64,000 nt of DNA, taken from NCBI RefSeq assembly GCF_003286085.1, contig NW_020825298.1, positions 2,914,001-2,978,000 on the forward strand, given 5' to 3'. Position 1 is the first letter of the stretch, and each line of letters begins with the position of its first letter. The position numbers and the translations under genes are program-made. This DNA is from Drosophila persimilis (lineage: Eukaryota > Arthropoda > Insecta > Diptera > Drosophilidae). Below, piece by piece: positions 33,995 through 47,517 of this stretch. The notes beneath the pieces were generated by a model that saw only the letters and a program-made list of their open reading frames with translations, was not told where the DNA came from and made no database searches.

Positions 33995-35513
33995 GCTTGT
34001 GGCATGCATCGCCGGGCCGTTGTCTTTGCTTTCCGGCCTTCGTTTGAAGCGCCTCGCTGCAGAGCACCAGTCAAAGGGCAACCGATCATAAAGCAGCTGA
34101 CATTTATGATAGATGTCGGCGAAGAGAAGGAAGACCCCAATACCCAGTACCCGGTACCCAAACGCCCATCCGTTCGGATGCCTTCCAGGCAGCATCGATG
34201 GCTAAGAAAATTCCACTATTTGGGATTATTTGTCGCCAGCATAGACGTACGATATATACGAGTATACATGTATATGTATATTTTTCATCTTCCTGTGGCC
34301 GCTGCTGCTGTTCCCAATGTTGATGTTGCCGCTGTGTCGCCCACACAAACTCGCAATTACGTTGTTTATTCTAGACGACATGCCAGAATGCATCCAGAAC
34401 TTGTAGAAATAAAAACATGCCACAAGGAAGCAGCAGCACCAGCACTAGAAGCTGCATTATTATCATCATCCTTTTGTCAAGGCAGAGCAGGGCAGGACAG
34501 GGCATGCAAACATCCAGAGACATGCCACAGAAATTGTAAGAATCAAACAGCAAATAATGCAGACAAGTACGTAATGACAATGGAAAACATAGAAAACTAA
34601 GCGAACACTAACTTGGAATCCAGAGAACACAACGAAGATTAAATGTTCTTAACTGAAGTCGGGAGAAAGAACCTTCTCTTAGTGCATCTCTACCCAATGT
34701 ACTCCATGAAGCCCTTCATAGATATCCCCTGCAAGTGCTTCAAATCCATGACCGAATCGAAATGCCCTCCCAGAAGGAACTCCAAATCCATATCTAAGGA
34801 TTCCACAGAAGCCATAACGACAGACACAATGCCTTGTGCCAGTTTCCACTTGCAACCGCGCCGCCCAGCTTCCCAGCATGTTCTTTATTTGTGCAGCAAA
34901 ATGGAGAAATAATTTGAAAAACTCGTACATGAGGATATGAAGTACGAGTACGAGGACACTTGGGTGTTGGTTCGAGGCACAATGCCACCAAATTATTTAA
35001 TACTTCAAATGTCTGGTCGCTCCTATTGGGAGGAGTTTTTGGTTTCCAATTTGGTTTTCGGTTGCACATTTAATGAAGCCACATTCGTCTGTCCATTGTT
35101 GTATCCTGTGGCCATCGTGCCGAAAAAACTGTGCATATTCTTCGAATGATTTTTGCCTCATTTGTTGCACAAAACTCTCCATGAAATTTCGCCCAGAGGC
35201 AAAGTTGATTTGAAACCAAATAAACTAGGGAATGGATATGGATGGCGCCCCCAGGCATCATCAGCTGCTGCTGCGCATCGCAGAGCCATTTGCAAGTCAG
35301 CAAATTCCTGCATCATTAACTCCTTGCAACGTTCCACGTTCAGCATTCAGCATTGAAGAGTGCAACGTGCAATCGCAGCACAATTCCCCTTTAACAAGCA
35401 ATTAAATCGAAACAAAAACTCGTGCCAGCAGAGGCCGGAAGAACCAACCCCCCTCCGGATTTCTGATTCCAGATTCCTGACGCAAGAGGTGTTAGGAGGG
35501 GAGGTGCACGTTG

Positions 35514-36086
35514 CACTATAGGGTTTTCACCGACAGTTTTTCGGTAATTTATTTAAGATATTTTTGATAATAGAAATCCGGATGAATAAGGGAAAATATG
35601 GAATAAATATTAAAATAAATAAATCAATATAAATCCGATTAAATAAATATACGGTTAAAATATAATTTTCGATCGGTTTCATCTATTGGTAATATAATTC
35701 TGAATAAATATTGGAAAATACAAAATAAAGAAATATATATAAAAATAAGAAAAATTCAAAAAAGTATCTAGGAATATATCAAATAAATAATTAAATATTA
35801 AAAGCAATAAGTATCAATAAAATATAAATAAATTAATAAATATGAAAAGGAAAAATATAAATAAAATAAATATAAATATCATATTAAATAAATATCCCAC
35901 AAAAATATCCATAGAATATATAAATTTCCATCGGTTTTATCTACCGGTAAAGTATTTTCTCATCACATATTTCGTATTCTTTGTCAGAGCTTTCTTTGAG
36001 AGTGTTTATGTGCTAAATTCTTCCAGAATTATATGTGACTTCTCTGCGACTGTTCCCAAAAAAGCGTCGGTGGAAAACCCATCGTG
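35514..36086. mobile_element. 573-bp non-autonomous element with about 33-bp terminal inverted repeats
   Basis: The left end CACTATAGGGTTTTCACCGA is mirrored by the right end, which on the minus strand begins CACGATGGGTTTTCCACCGA. Similarity continues through a T-rich run for about 33 bases. The interior is AT-rich and non-coding. It contains an imperfect duplication: about 35638-35694 and 35883-35953 share TTAAATAAATAT and a TATAAWTTYC...ATCGGTTTYATCTAYYGGTAA pattern. The flanking bases show no clear target duplication, so the superfamily is unassigned. Confidence 0.5.
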
Positions 36087-36958
36087 TAAGAGACTTTTCA
36101 GCGAGGTTGTCAGAGGGGAAACCCTCTGGTGACATTGATTTATTTTAAGCAATTACAATGCAACGTAAATTTTATAATTATTGCCGATGTAAACAGGAAA
36201 ATCTCAACAAAAGGTGAGAGATTCCAAGAGCTAGAAGGAGATATTGAGAAAGGTAGAAAGAGAAGGAGAACTATGAGAGGGGGAAAGAGAACTATGGAAA
36301 GTATGAAAAATAGAAAGAGAAAACAAAGAGCTAATGCCAGCGAAATGTCAAACTCTCGAGTGACAGCTGCAAAAATCAGAAAAAACAGAGAACGCTGGAA
36401 AATTGAAAAGAATAAACGAGAAATACCCCTGGCGCCTGGCTTTGCTTGAAATAATTACTTTTCGAAAGTGAATGCAGCTTAGCCCCGACTCCACCCCTTT
36501 TTGGGAACAGCAGGGACACCCCTTTTGGGCCACGCCCCCTTCCGTAACCCCCCCTACGCCCGCCCTAAGGCAGCGCCATACACATCCATACATATGTCGC
36601 CGTTACGATTTTAATTTTGAAATTTATGCTAAAAACTGTTTTGAGAAACTGCCAGCACGCAAAAGCAAACAAGTGGGGGAGGAGAGGCTGCAGGGATACC
36701 CTTTAATCGGTAGACATAATGGTGAAAGTGCCGGCTTGCTGGCAGACTCCCTCGACTCCCATAAACCTTTCACTGCAAGAGGTACTCAAAGGATAGGAAA
36801 AAAACGCATCCATCAGGCGGCCAAAGCAGCAGGTTGCCAAGGGGTTGTCCTCGCAGGAAGGAAGGGGGGTGGCCAGGGGAGGCTAAAGCAAATGAGGCAG
36901 CCGTATGACATTATTTGTGCAGCACTTTTTGCCAGCACATTTACCCTCCACCCACACT

Positions 36959-37016
36959 CCAGCCAGCCAGCCATCCATCCATCCATCCACCCATCCATCC
37001 ACCCAGCCACCCATCC
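36959..37016 (+). repeat. (CCAGC/CCATC/CCACC)n tetranucleotide-like tandem
   Basis: A compound (CAGC)n, (CATC)n and (CACC)n array of about 58 bases. It generates Pro/Ser/His repeats in several plus-strand frames, which are not genes. Confidence 0.85.
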
Positions 37017-40000
37017 GCTCTTCTTGCAATGAGCCATGGAGTGGCTTCATCAATGGACCGCTTGCCGTCGCTTGCGTTCGGTCGGTGTCCTGTTCATCAG
37101 CCTCCTCATCAACGCAAAGCAAATATTTGCATACTGTGCAGCTGTGTGTGTCGCACTCTCTCTCTATCTATCTCCCTCCCTCTCCACCCCCCCCGGTGTA
37201 ATTTGTGGGTGGCCAACGGGCGACAGTAGCACTTGGCATGTTTACTTTACAAAATGCAATAACAGTGGCAGCAGCAGCATCCCAGAGGCAGGAGGAAGGA
37301 GGAAGCGGGCCAAGACCATATGAAACCAAACAGCATTTGGGTTAGCCTCAAAATAGAGCAGGGAGCGAAAGGAGCAGCGTTTAGAGGCCTGCCGAAATCA
37401 CAATAGTCTCAGAATTAATCATTAAACTCAGTCACGAAGAACCCGAGTGCAAAATTCACCCGAAATCAGCCAAAACCTAGCCTTAAAACTTCTGAAATTC
37501 CTCCTTTTCTGCTTAAAAATCACACAAAGATCATAAGAAGGAGAAGTCCCTCGTCATGACAAAACGAAACATTAATTGAAATTGTATTTTCGGGCTCATT
37601 TGAGTAGATAACAATATGATCAATAATTATTCAAAAACGATCCCACTCCGACTCCCCAACTCAACGAAACTTGAAACTCATCATCGCGGTGTTCCCTCAC
37701 AACATGATGTCATGGAAGAGGTTAATCCTTTGGAGTGCAGCCCATCAGCGGAGTGATGAATCATCATCAATGGAGCCGATGATTGAAAGATGTACCACGT
37801 ACATTTGTACATCTGCCGAAGGAGGGCATGAGGGGGTATATTTTGTAGGGATTTGGTTTGTAAACTCCAGGGGGAAACAATGCAGGGGAACCCTCATCTC
37901 AAACATGATAGAGTGGCCCAAAAGAATGGAAGATATTTCTGTTGAATGTGGTAGATTTTAGAGAGGTTTTTGGATATGTTCTTATAGGAAATGGAACTCC
38001 ATTTCGGCAAGGATTACTCTAGAAAACTGAAGAATATATCTATATTGAATAAAGTGGAATTTAATCCACCAGAGCAGATATTTCTTGTACCTTTCGACCA
38101 CCTCTTAGTCCATCCACACCTTCTATAACTAATAACCCATTGAGGGAGCATAAATTCCCATCAGACCTCTCGTCTTTTATGGTTCTACCATATGACATTT
38201 ATCAATTGCAGAGACCGACGACAAAAGCCAGCGGCAGATGTGGCAGAGAAGAAGGTCCTGTCCATCGATGTATCGGTGTCTGTCAGTGGCACTGCGACGG
38301 AAAACCATATCGAAGTGTACTTCAAGCCAGGGCCACGCCCTGCGCTATCGAGAGCACTTCAGCATTCGTTACATATGATTCCGAGTTATGTAAATAGATG
38401 AAGTGAAAGATGGTGAAAGGAACAACGGAACGGAGCGCAGGGAAGGGTCGCAGGGTGGCTGAAATTGATAGTTTGTGAATGCAATCGACACACTGTTGCT
38501 AATTAAAATGGATGATCGATCGAATGGTGTGCGAATGGGACAAAACAGACAAAAAACCGCCCTTGAGAACCAGAAATGGTTCTCTGGCTGTCCAGAGGGT
38601 GCCAGAAGTAACGCCTGGCATTATCCTTAAGCCTTAAGCCGGCTTACCAACACCTCGCTCTCCTTCGAGCCTCAGATCGAGGCTGCTCTCGATGCAGCTC
38701 CATTTCTTAGGGAAATTCACGAACTGCCACGCAAATCTCTTCTGACAATATAAATAGAAACATGATTTAGGAGTTGCGGGGGGATCAGCGTCAAAATTAC
38801 AGCTGGGATTACACACACTTCCCTCCCGAGCGCGCATGCCCCAGGATGCTGCACGCCGGGTGGTGCCATTTTTTACCATTTTTTTTCTGTTCGGGGGTTG
38901 CTTCGGCTGTTGATTAGCCTTCTGCGCATCGCGGAAATGGGTTTGCTTTCCATTTTTTATACATCGCTCGTACCATCATAAATTATAGCCCCGAATTGGG
39001 TCTGGTCTGTGTTCCCATTGTTGCGATCCATGTAATTTGGTTTGGCATCGCCATCGCCAGGGGGTAGTCGGGGGTAGCAGGGGGGAGGAGGTGTTCATAA
39101 TCAAAGAATAACAAACTGCGCAGGATAATTGCATTCGAGAGCTGTGTACATTGTGTTTTGTGATGGAAACAATGGGCAAAGGTTGATTTTTACAGTGGGT
39201 GATGCCCCGCACAGGATCCCCCCTTGAACGCACATTCTACACAGAATTTTAGAATTTAATTTACAAAGTATGATCTGTAACCATTTGTGATCCATGGGGG
39301 ACCAAAAGGGGTCTTGTCTTTGGCAGATATCAGCAGTATTTTTGTGCCATATGTAAGGGGTACTGCAATATACATAGGTCCATTTTATAGGTCCAATTTT
39401 CCTTTTTTCTGAAGCTCGTGGGATCACACACACTCAGACCTCTTTTGATCTATTCCTTTGTTTCAAACGGAGCTTAGATATCGAAAATATACGTTTCTTT
39501 CCACTCATTCCTTTGGGCTCTCCTTAAGCCGCGTCTTCCCAGGCTTTGTTTCATCTTTCCACCCATACTTTTAGCACTCTATATTTCATTGCTTCTCTTT
39601 CATCCCTATTCCATTGCATCATTCCCTTCCCAGCGTATTCCCTCTTAAGCTTAAACTTCCTGAACTCATATCCATTAGCCCTTACAATGGATTGCGATGT
39701 CTCCCCTTGGTGTTTCGATCAGCTGCTGCCACATAATCATTAACTTGTGATCTTGTACTCCCTTTCCACCTGACGAACCCACATTCCGCTGTTCCAATTT
39801 TAGAGCTTCGCTTGCAAATCTAAAGACTCGCAACAGCTGCAACTTTCCCCCCGTTTTAGGCCCCTTAACAAGAGATGAATATACGATTCTCATAAATGCA
39901 TATGTACCGATCTGTTGTGTGGGGGCCAGGACCTATAAAATTAGCACAGACCGAGACCCCGACCCCAAAAACTAATTGCATTAATATGTCAACATACATA

Positions 40001-40059
40001 CAGACACGACGTGCACTGTTCGGGCGGACTGACTGTCTGTCTGCGACTGGGACACTCGG

Positions 40060-40330
40060 CTACTCGGCTGGGAGTGAGTGTGAGTGTGAGTGTTTCGTGC
40101 GAGTGTTTTCGGATGAATCAGTGCGGAGGGTTTGAGTTTATGAGTGTGCACGCCGCACTACTTAAGATTACACAACAACAAGAAGAGAAAAATTTCGAAA
40201 AGTACTTAAAGTTTTTATTTATTTTGCGTCTCTCCGCTCGACACGCAAACAAGCGACGAGGAGGAGTACTAGCACTCGTAAAACCCCGAAAAACTGAAGA
40301 AAAATAATAAAATTGATGAAAGCAAAGTGA
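40060..40330 (+). promoter_or_regulatory. Candidate initiator followed by a leader-like tract
   Basis: TCAGTGCGGAG at 40118-40128 matches the initiator consensus (A at 40120). It is followed by about 200 bases with the AAC/AAG/GAA-rich character of a fly 5' UTR, containing no long open frame. A GTGAGTGTGAGTG repeat precedes it. There is no TATA box and only a poor DPE at +28. A separate TATAAAATTAG lies at about 39932 without a paired initiator. This is inferred from composition and motifs. Confidence 0.18.
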
Positions 40331-41048
40331 AAGAGAGAGAGGGAGAGGGGCACCCGGACCCCCGAAATTAATTCAGTTGCCACCCACTTGGCAGAGCGGC
40401 GGCTGTGGCTGTGGCTGTGGCGGTGGCGGCGCTTCACAAAAATTTGTTTTCTTTTCCATTTGGGGAAAACATCTTTCTATTTGGATTTTGCCTAATGTGA
40501 AAACTATTTTTTCTTCTTTTATGATTTATCGTGCATATCGCAGCCAGATCTGCAATCGCCCCTTAGCCAGCCAACCATTAGCTTGGCCAACCCTTTGGAG
40601 GGCCTTTGAAGTGCTTTGCCCTTTCCACTCAAACGATGTGCTAATTTGGCAAAATATTAAAACAACAATTAAAAGTCCATTCGAGTGTCAATTGCAGAAC
40701 ATTTGCTGCCTGCTCCTCGGAAGCATCTGCATGGAAAATGGAAAATTTACGACCCAGCGCTGAAAGGGTTAATGGCGCTGCTGTGTTGCATTCCGTTGCG
40801 TAATCGATCATTATGAGGTGGCACTTATCGATTAACGGTTTTTTTGGAAATCTTTGAAAGTTTTTTTTCCTGGTGTTTATTTTGAAACTCGGATGTTTTT
40901 GGAGTTTAAAAAAGAAACGATATGTCTTCGGCATTGAAATATGGCAAGTCTTTCAGTTTAAAAAATTAATAAAAATTGTAATATAAGTGCATATGCTTAT
41001 ATATACAGTTTCGAGGCTAAGTGTTGACACAGCAATAACATTCCATCG

Positions 41049-41150
41049 TACTGCTGTTTTAAGAGCCATTTTCAAAAGAAAAATAAATTTATCCGATAAA
41101 TTCATAAATTTTCTATAAGATTAACTCATTTTTATAAACGTGACTGTATT
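41049..41150 (+). repeat. AT-rich dispersed repeat, copy 2 (TACTGCTGTTTTAAGAGCC)
   Basis: Partner of the 13377 copy in the same orientation, and likewise set in AT-rich DNA (41080-41470). No terminal inverted repeat was recognised. Confidence 0.35.
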
Positions 41151-43186
41151 GCAACATTATTTTTAAATTTCTTAAGCGAAAAATGGTCTAAAATGTAGGT
41201 ATATAAATATGTTTTTAGCGACAATGCACATGAAAAAAGTTCTACAATATGGAAAAATTAAAATTAGACTTAATAAAAATTAAATTTAATTTAATTTGGA
41301 AAAAAATTATATATATAAACATAAACAGTAAAAAAAGACAGAAACTCTCTCTTGCTTTTCCTATAATTAAATTTCATTCAGCGAGCTGTTTTTCACAGAT
41401 GATTTTACTTATTTGTCCCGTTTTTTTGTTGTCTTTTTTAAAAGAATTTTTGACAAGCGAAGACATTTGAAGATGATTAATATAAGACATTAGACGTAGT
41501 ACTTAGGCGTAGAATGAACTCTCCCACAATGATCTCATATTTGGCACACATTTAACAAAAAAGAGCGCCACATCTCCAGGCCTTGGAATGTCGAAACTTA
41601 TATTGAGACACTTGAAAGGAGAGCACTGGACCACCCAATGGAATGCTGCTCCTATAGACAAAAACCAAAAATCAATTACAAATCAAAGTCTTCAAACAAT
41701 GAGTTATGAATGATTTCTGAACAACCTGCCAAGTCCATTGAAAACAAGTACAAGTTTAATGTAGTTGAAGTTAATTTTGAATGATTTTTCCCTAGTGAAA
41801 AGTGATATTGCTAATCATTGCCTTGACTGAGCTTTCAACAGCCCATAACCCCTTAATCAGAGTCACTCAAAAGCGAAGCTTTGGCCGCACGTGCAACTCA
41901 AAATTGTGTGATGTTGCCGCTGCCGTCAAGGCGGAGGCCTGGGCTCTTATAAGCTGACAGATCGGCAGCCAGGCAGGCCATTGATTAGGCATATCAGCGA
42001 GCAGGCCGGACAGCGACAGCGAATGTGGACCCCCCAACACCATGAGAGGGCGAGCGAACAATGCAAATGAGGGGCTGGAGCAGATCTGGTACTGCGGCTG
42101 TGTGGCTCACCCACTCACACACTGTCCAAAAACTTAATTTATGCGCCGGCAATTAAACATGCATCATTTACGTTCGCCTCTGGAACGAGCGACATCGACA
42201 TCATTCGACATTCAACATCCAGCGACAGCGGAGGCGGCAACAACGACACGAGGCTCCAGCTCCAGTTCCAGCCCCATAGATCTGTCAACACTTGGCGCAG
42301 CGGAAATCGGAGGAATGGGAGCGAATGAGCAACATGACATGGGGCCACATCTTGTGGCATTGTCCATTCGCCAACGCCAACGCCCCACCCCGCCCCCATC
42401 ATTCCATCATTTGTCAATATTAACTTTAATTAGCGAATATTTCGTGGCTTTTTGTATCTTTTCATTGTGGTTTGTGGTCGCTGCTCTTCTCGGGATTCTA
42501 ATGAACCACAATTTGTTTTATTCGATTGGGGGCGCATTTACTTAATTTTTGAAGAGTGCAAAGATCGTTTATATTCATTCACTTTTCATTGTGGGTGTGA
42601 CGAGATTTCTTGACAGGAATGTGAGTGTCATTGGGAGCAAAGGGGGGGAGCACTGCCTATATTTTAATTCACACTTTGTGCCATTAAAACAATTGCAATC
42701 CGCTTTGGCCATCGATTTGTGATTAATATTTAACGATGGCATTGTCATCACAAAAAGCTTTCGCATTAATAATTTACAACCTCATTTGAGGGATTTAAAA
42801 CAACAGAACACTTAACATTAAAACAGATGCACTTTTGGCAGACTAAAAAACACATTTGAAGCGCCCTTTTCCATGTGGCATCTTCCATCAAGTTCAACCT
42901 CGATTTCCATTAATTGATGAATTTTTAATAGAACATTACGAACATACCTGGGCAGGCCTTTTACTTGTTGAACAGGAAGCCGAAGTCGAAGTCGAAGCCT
43001 CTTTTTAGGCCACGGTGTGAAAGCAAATCAAATGTATGGCCCAGAACGTGCGAAATCTGAAATGAATTGGTAATTTATTATGCAATGTCATGGCTTTCAT
43101 GTGGCTGGGGGAGGGGGAGGGGAAACGGAAAGCTGGTGGGCTAATTAATGACCAAATGGATCTGGTCATGTCAGCGCTTATCTGAG

Positions 43187-43221
43187 GCGAGAGAGAGAGA
43201 GAGAGAAAGAGAGAGGGAGAG
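43187..43221 (+). repeat. (GA)n tract
   Basis: GAGA-rich run interrupted by AAAG and GGG; it could also bind GAGA factor. Confidence 0.7.
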
Positions 43222-43307
43222 GAGTATCGACAACATTTGCCAAATTAATGCAAATCATGCAAACACCAGAAGATCCAACGGCTGCCAATGAAGGGGATAC
43301 CGATGAT

Positions 43308-43356
43308 GCCACCGCCACCGCCACCGCCGCCGATGATGATGATGATGATGATGATG
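43308..43356 (+). repeat. (GCCACC)n followed by (GAT)n
   Basis: A short GCCACC array runs directly into eight GAT units. Confidence 0.85.
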
Positions 43357-44533
43357 CCAGGCAGCTTCGTATCAATACGCGCCTAATGAGTCAAGTGGCC
43401 AAAAAGGATTTTCGGTGGGTGCGGACTGCGGTCTGGTGTATCTCTGTATCTCAGTATCTCTCTGGCTGCTGTCTCCTGCGTCTGGTTCATGCCAATGGAT
43501 GGCTAAATCCCCCCCAAGCCAGATAAATTGTATTTCGTTGGCATTACCCTGTGTACTGTGTGGCAAATGAATGAATCACACACACAATGACTGGGGGTCA
43601 AGACAACCCAGACAGGGCCACGGATAAGACCTGGAGAGACCTGCCTTGAGGACCTTCCAGACCCCGAGACAGACACAGAGAGAGAGAGAGATGAGTGGAC
43701 CTCACAACAGCGACAGTATAATGCCATTTGCCTTTATCAATTCATCCATCATTCATCGCATTCACGCATTCATTCATTAAGTCTCATGGCCGATGGCCCA
43801 GGGGCGTGGCCCGACCACTGAAAAGGTATTAATCATGCGACAATTGCGGCCGATAGTCGAAATGAGTAAAGGATGCGTGTATCTATGAGATCCACTGACC
43901 GAGGGGCGCGGCTGCATTACGCAAGATATGAAGAGAGAGAGAAAGTACTGCTCTGAAACCTTTGGGAAATGCATAATATTGATCTTTTCAGGGAGAAAAT
44001 CGTTGGGAGAAGTTAATGAACTCCCTTGGAAATACTTTCTGGGTCAAAAAAGATCTTTCAGAGAAAAGAAATGCCACCCGATAAGACAATGCTCTCAGCC
44101 TGAACCGCAAAAGATCTTCGGAGGACATTGTCAGACCCCAAACAAAACAACAATCCCATGCCAAACAATCCATTCATAAAGATACACTTCAGACGCCTCA
44201 AAAGGAGAGACAGCGAAGTGCAAGAAAGATGGCCAAAAGATTTGCCCTTTTGTGAAAGTGTGAAATGTTTACGAGAGCTGCCCAATGAATATCGCTGGGT
44301 ATTTTGGTATTCATTGGCTCTCAGACTGGGGCTGGGGCTTGAAATTTCTGGTGAAATGGCCTGACACTTGACGTGGCCTGAACACGGGACAGCAGGCGGG
44401 GCGGGGCGGGGCGGAGCGGAGTGGCACGACACTCGTTGAAATACGCACATCCAATGGCCATAAATAAATGCGAAATGCATTAAATGCCCCGGACACCAAC
44501 AACAGAAACAACATGCAACAACAGTGACAAACG

Positions 44534-44569
<36 letters not shown>
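44534..44569 (+). repeat. (AAC)n microsatellite
   Basis: About twelve uninterrupted AAC triplets. Confidence 0.9.
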
Positions 44570-44903
44570 CGGCCACAACTTCGGGTCTCGATTTCCCCCC
44601 GTCTCGATTCTCTCACGTCTCAGTAATTAATTAAAGCATTAAGTGCTAATTTTACGACAACTCGATTTGTGCGTTGCGCTGTGCCCCTCTGCAATTCGCA
44701 ATTTGCATGCTGCCACATCGCCATCGCCAGTGCCGCATCTCTCCGACATCTCGCCATCGGAATTTGGCAGACGTTGCAGCAAAAAAAAAAAAAGAAGAAG
44801 GAAGCAAATGTGTCGTCTGATAAGGATGGGGGCGTGACACGAAGCAGATTAATGGAGAGGGAGTCATGCGGGGAGAGAGAGAGTTGAGTGATGTTAATCG
44901 CTC

Positions 44904-45395
44904 ATCGATTGATTCTATGTTGTCGATAAATATGTGCCTTTAGAAAGGAAACATTCCACGAAATCCATCCACATTTCAAAATAAACAGAAATCTATATTA
45001 AAATTTCCTATTTATAAAGAAAAGTCATACCAAAAAGTGTGAATCTTTTTATTAACGATGCAATATCTTCAAATATAATCGATAATTATCGATATTATAA
45101 TTAGCCCAAGGGTATATTTCAAAGACTAAGCATCGATTAGTAGCGACAAATGTACAAATCAGTACAAAAAAGTATCTCTTACAAGTAGTTCCAACACTCT
45201 CTTCTTGCCATTAGATCTGGTTATTAATTAAGACCATCAAAACGATAAAAAATTCGATTCTATTCAGAAATTATGAGTTACTGTTTGACTGTAGAACAGC
45301 AGTCGTTAGTAGCTTTCCTTAACAAATTCTCTAAAACCTATCGATAATTCATCATTTCACCCATTAATCGATCTTTTATCAGAGTATATATCGAA
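44904..45395. promoter_or_regulatory. Cluster of CGATA/TATCG words with two perfect DRE palindromes
   Basis: TATCGATA, the DREF core palindrome, occurs at 45087-45094 and 45339-45346. Further CGATA or ATCGAT words lie near 44904, 44924, 45080, 45132, 45243, 45369 and 45389. BEAF-32 binds clusters of CGATA and DREF binds TATCGATA at fly promoters and domain borders (established). The cluster ends about 100 bases before a TAGAGATGG-type terminal repeat at 45487-45495, so it may be partly transposon-derived AT-rich DNA. Confidence 0.3.
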
Positions 45396-45486
45396 TATTT
45401 CGATTAAAATAACTTCGTTCCTTCAATAAGTGTACTCCCTTGAAAATCTCAACAGAGTCTCTTCATTCTTGCAACTCTGCACTCTA

Positions 45487-45495
45487 CCATCTCTA
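45487..45495. repeat. Isolated terminal repeat of the TAGAGATGG family (copy 3, left end missing)
   Basis: On the minus strand the sequence reads TAGAGATGGTAGAGTGCAG, matching the right ends of copies 1, 2 and 4. No opposing end was found in the AT-rich, CGATA-bearing DNA to the left (44890-45480), which may be the eroded body of this copy. Confidence 0.35.
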
Positions 45496-46155
45496 GGTAT
45501 CGTTGCACCTCGCGAGTTTTCCCCCTCCGCGGGCTGTGGCTGTGACTGTGTCGACTGTCAAACGTCAGTGTGGAGTCGGTTGTCAGCCAGACAGTCAGCA
45601 GATGAAGACGAAGCCGAAACTGAAACAAGTTGGCCGGCGATCTTGCCGAACCGAAAGCCTATATACGTGTAATAACAACAACCACAACTGTTCAACATTT
45701 CAACTGTCGCCAAGATTTTCATCAGAGTTTTTTTCGGTTTGCCCCTGCCATCTCCCTCTCTCCATCTCTCTCGCTCTCACTCGCTGACATACCGAATCGT
45801 TTGCAGTTTGCAGTTCATATTTTCCCTAGGCCTTTGTTTGCTTTGATGTTATTTTTAAAAGGGGGAAGAGAATGCTCATTTGTTGCCGCTGTCACAGCGA
45901 GAGACTCCCTTGTAATTAATCATATGCATTTGCTTTCATTAGCCAGTCAACAAAACGGAAAAGATACTCCGCGGAGTATCTAACAGATGGATGCCTTGAT
46001 GGCAAATCGAAGGAACGAACGAGTCGAGTGCTGTGACAACAGAAAGTGGGTAATGGTCAGGGTTTCTTTGGTTAAAGATGGATGAGTGGCAAGAAAAAAT
46101 GCTTGAAAGAAAGAACCATTCTACGACTTTGTGGGGAGATTATCCTATAGTGGAC

Positions 46156-46175
46156 CTGCTAAGCTACAATGGGAG
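46156..46175 (+). repeat. Dispersed motif, copy reading CTGCTAAGCTACAATGGGAG
   Basis: Two to three differences from the core, followed by AGAGAGATCACC. The CT-rich block 110 bases downstream resembles that of the 24187 copy. Confidence 0.38.
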
Positions 46176-47517
46176 AGAGAGATCACCTAAAGTAGCTACA
46201 ATTTGTTTAGATTTTTGTGGTTTTATCAACCAATAAGCAAAGATTCCAGCAGCTGCTCTCCAAAAACTCTGAAAATTCACCTCCTTCTCCACCACATCTC
46301 CCTCTCCCTCGCTGCATCTATCTATAGAGAATCGTTTTATTTTCGTGCCTTATTTAGAGGCAACAAATGCCAGCCAGCCAGACACTCTTAGTCATCGCAG
46401 CACACAATGGATTAAGGCAGAAAGAGAGGGGGGCGGAAATAATGAGCGGATATTTATCAGGCGGACAGTCAGCTTTATGAATTTTATAGACGGCCATTAA
46501 AGGATTAAAACCGCAGAGCTTTACTTGGCTAAAAGTTCTTCAATCTTTTCGATTGTCGATCGCCTGGCATTCAGGGGTGGGAAGGCAGATGAAGGTAACG
46601 ATCTGAATCATTTGCTTGAATGATCACGGACTCTGGGACAAAGCCGCAACAACAATAAATCCTGCATTTTGCATATGCAATATTTGGTCTCGATTTTCCT
46701 TTTTTCCAGGTAGCTGCTGGACGGATGGAAAACCCATTAAATTTGTAGCACAATTGTTGGCAAAAATGTCTATAATTACGGGGAATGGCCATGGCAGAAG
46801 CCAGCAGGCAGGGGGGCAGAAGGAGGGTTGCACTCTCTTGCATTCTTGACTGCATTTCCGATTGTTCAGGATGTGTCGGAGAGAGTGTTGGTAGAATAAT
46901 TGGTTACGGCTCCGTCCAGAGAAATCTGTAAAACAAATGAAATGAAATACATTCGATGTGGAATGAATGGGGTGGGGGGTTGCGGCACGTAGGGATTTGA
47001 TTTCTCAGGTTTTTATCTACGCATTTCCATTCGATTCGATTCCATGCCATGACGTTGCTGCCTGTCTGTCAGTCGCATTTTACGAGCCGCATGGCCCTCT
47101 CTGGAGTGCGCTGTGGAGTGGTCTCTGGTGCGTGAGAGTTTTGCTCAATTAATGCTTGTAAATTTTGCTTAGAAATCACATAAATTCTCTTGTTGAGAAT
47201 AAATTCTGTCTTGAATTATGAATTCAATAAATAATAGTTGGACACAGAAAACGGTTTGAGATATATGTTTTCCCAGAAGTAATTTGTTTGACAAATCAAA
47301 AACTGGAAAATTCTGAATGGAAATTTAAGATTTTTATGGAATTTTTAATTATTTAAATATTAAATTTTTGACCCTCTAAGACTATAAATCTTAAAATATT
47401 GGTAGAAAATAATTTAAATAATTTCAAATAATTATTTGAATATTAAGCGATTATATAAAGATACAAAATTCAATCCCTCAGCTACTTCTAAATCTTCACA
47501 GATCTTCCATCCCTTGA

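Larger units (their letters stand above)
33240..35510. other. Non-coding stretch
   Basis: Includes the weak copy D, a GT run, and CTGCTG-rich DNA at 34300-34330. A 223-codon plus frame (33929-34600) starts within the GT run and has no recognisable domain. No gene supported. Confidence 0.4.
36090..44900. other. Non-coding stretch
   Basis: Purine-rich at 36220-36430, C-rich with CCACGCCCCC words at 36480-36570, then the CCATCC tandem, the 40118 initiator-like site, AT-rich DNA at 40970-41480 and GA, GAT and AAC microsatellites at 43187-44569. No exon was recognised. Confidence 0.4.

Noticed and set aside
33929-34600. 223-codon plus-strand frame
   Set aside because: Begins in a GT microsatellite (CVCVCV) and has no recognisable protein content.
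36527-36572. CCACGCCCCC-type text resembling part of INE-1 elements
   Set aside because: Only a short C-rich similarity; the flanking hallmark sequences of such elements are absent.
36472-37032. 186-codon plus-strand frame
   Set aside because: Its C-terminal part is the CCATCC tandem ([10 protein letters not shown]) and its N-terminal part is C-run driven.
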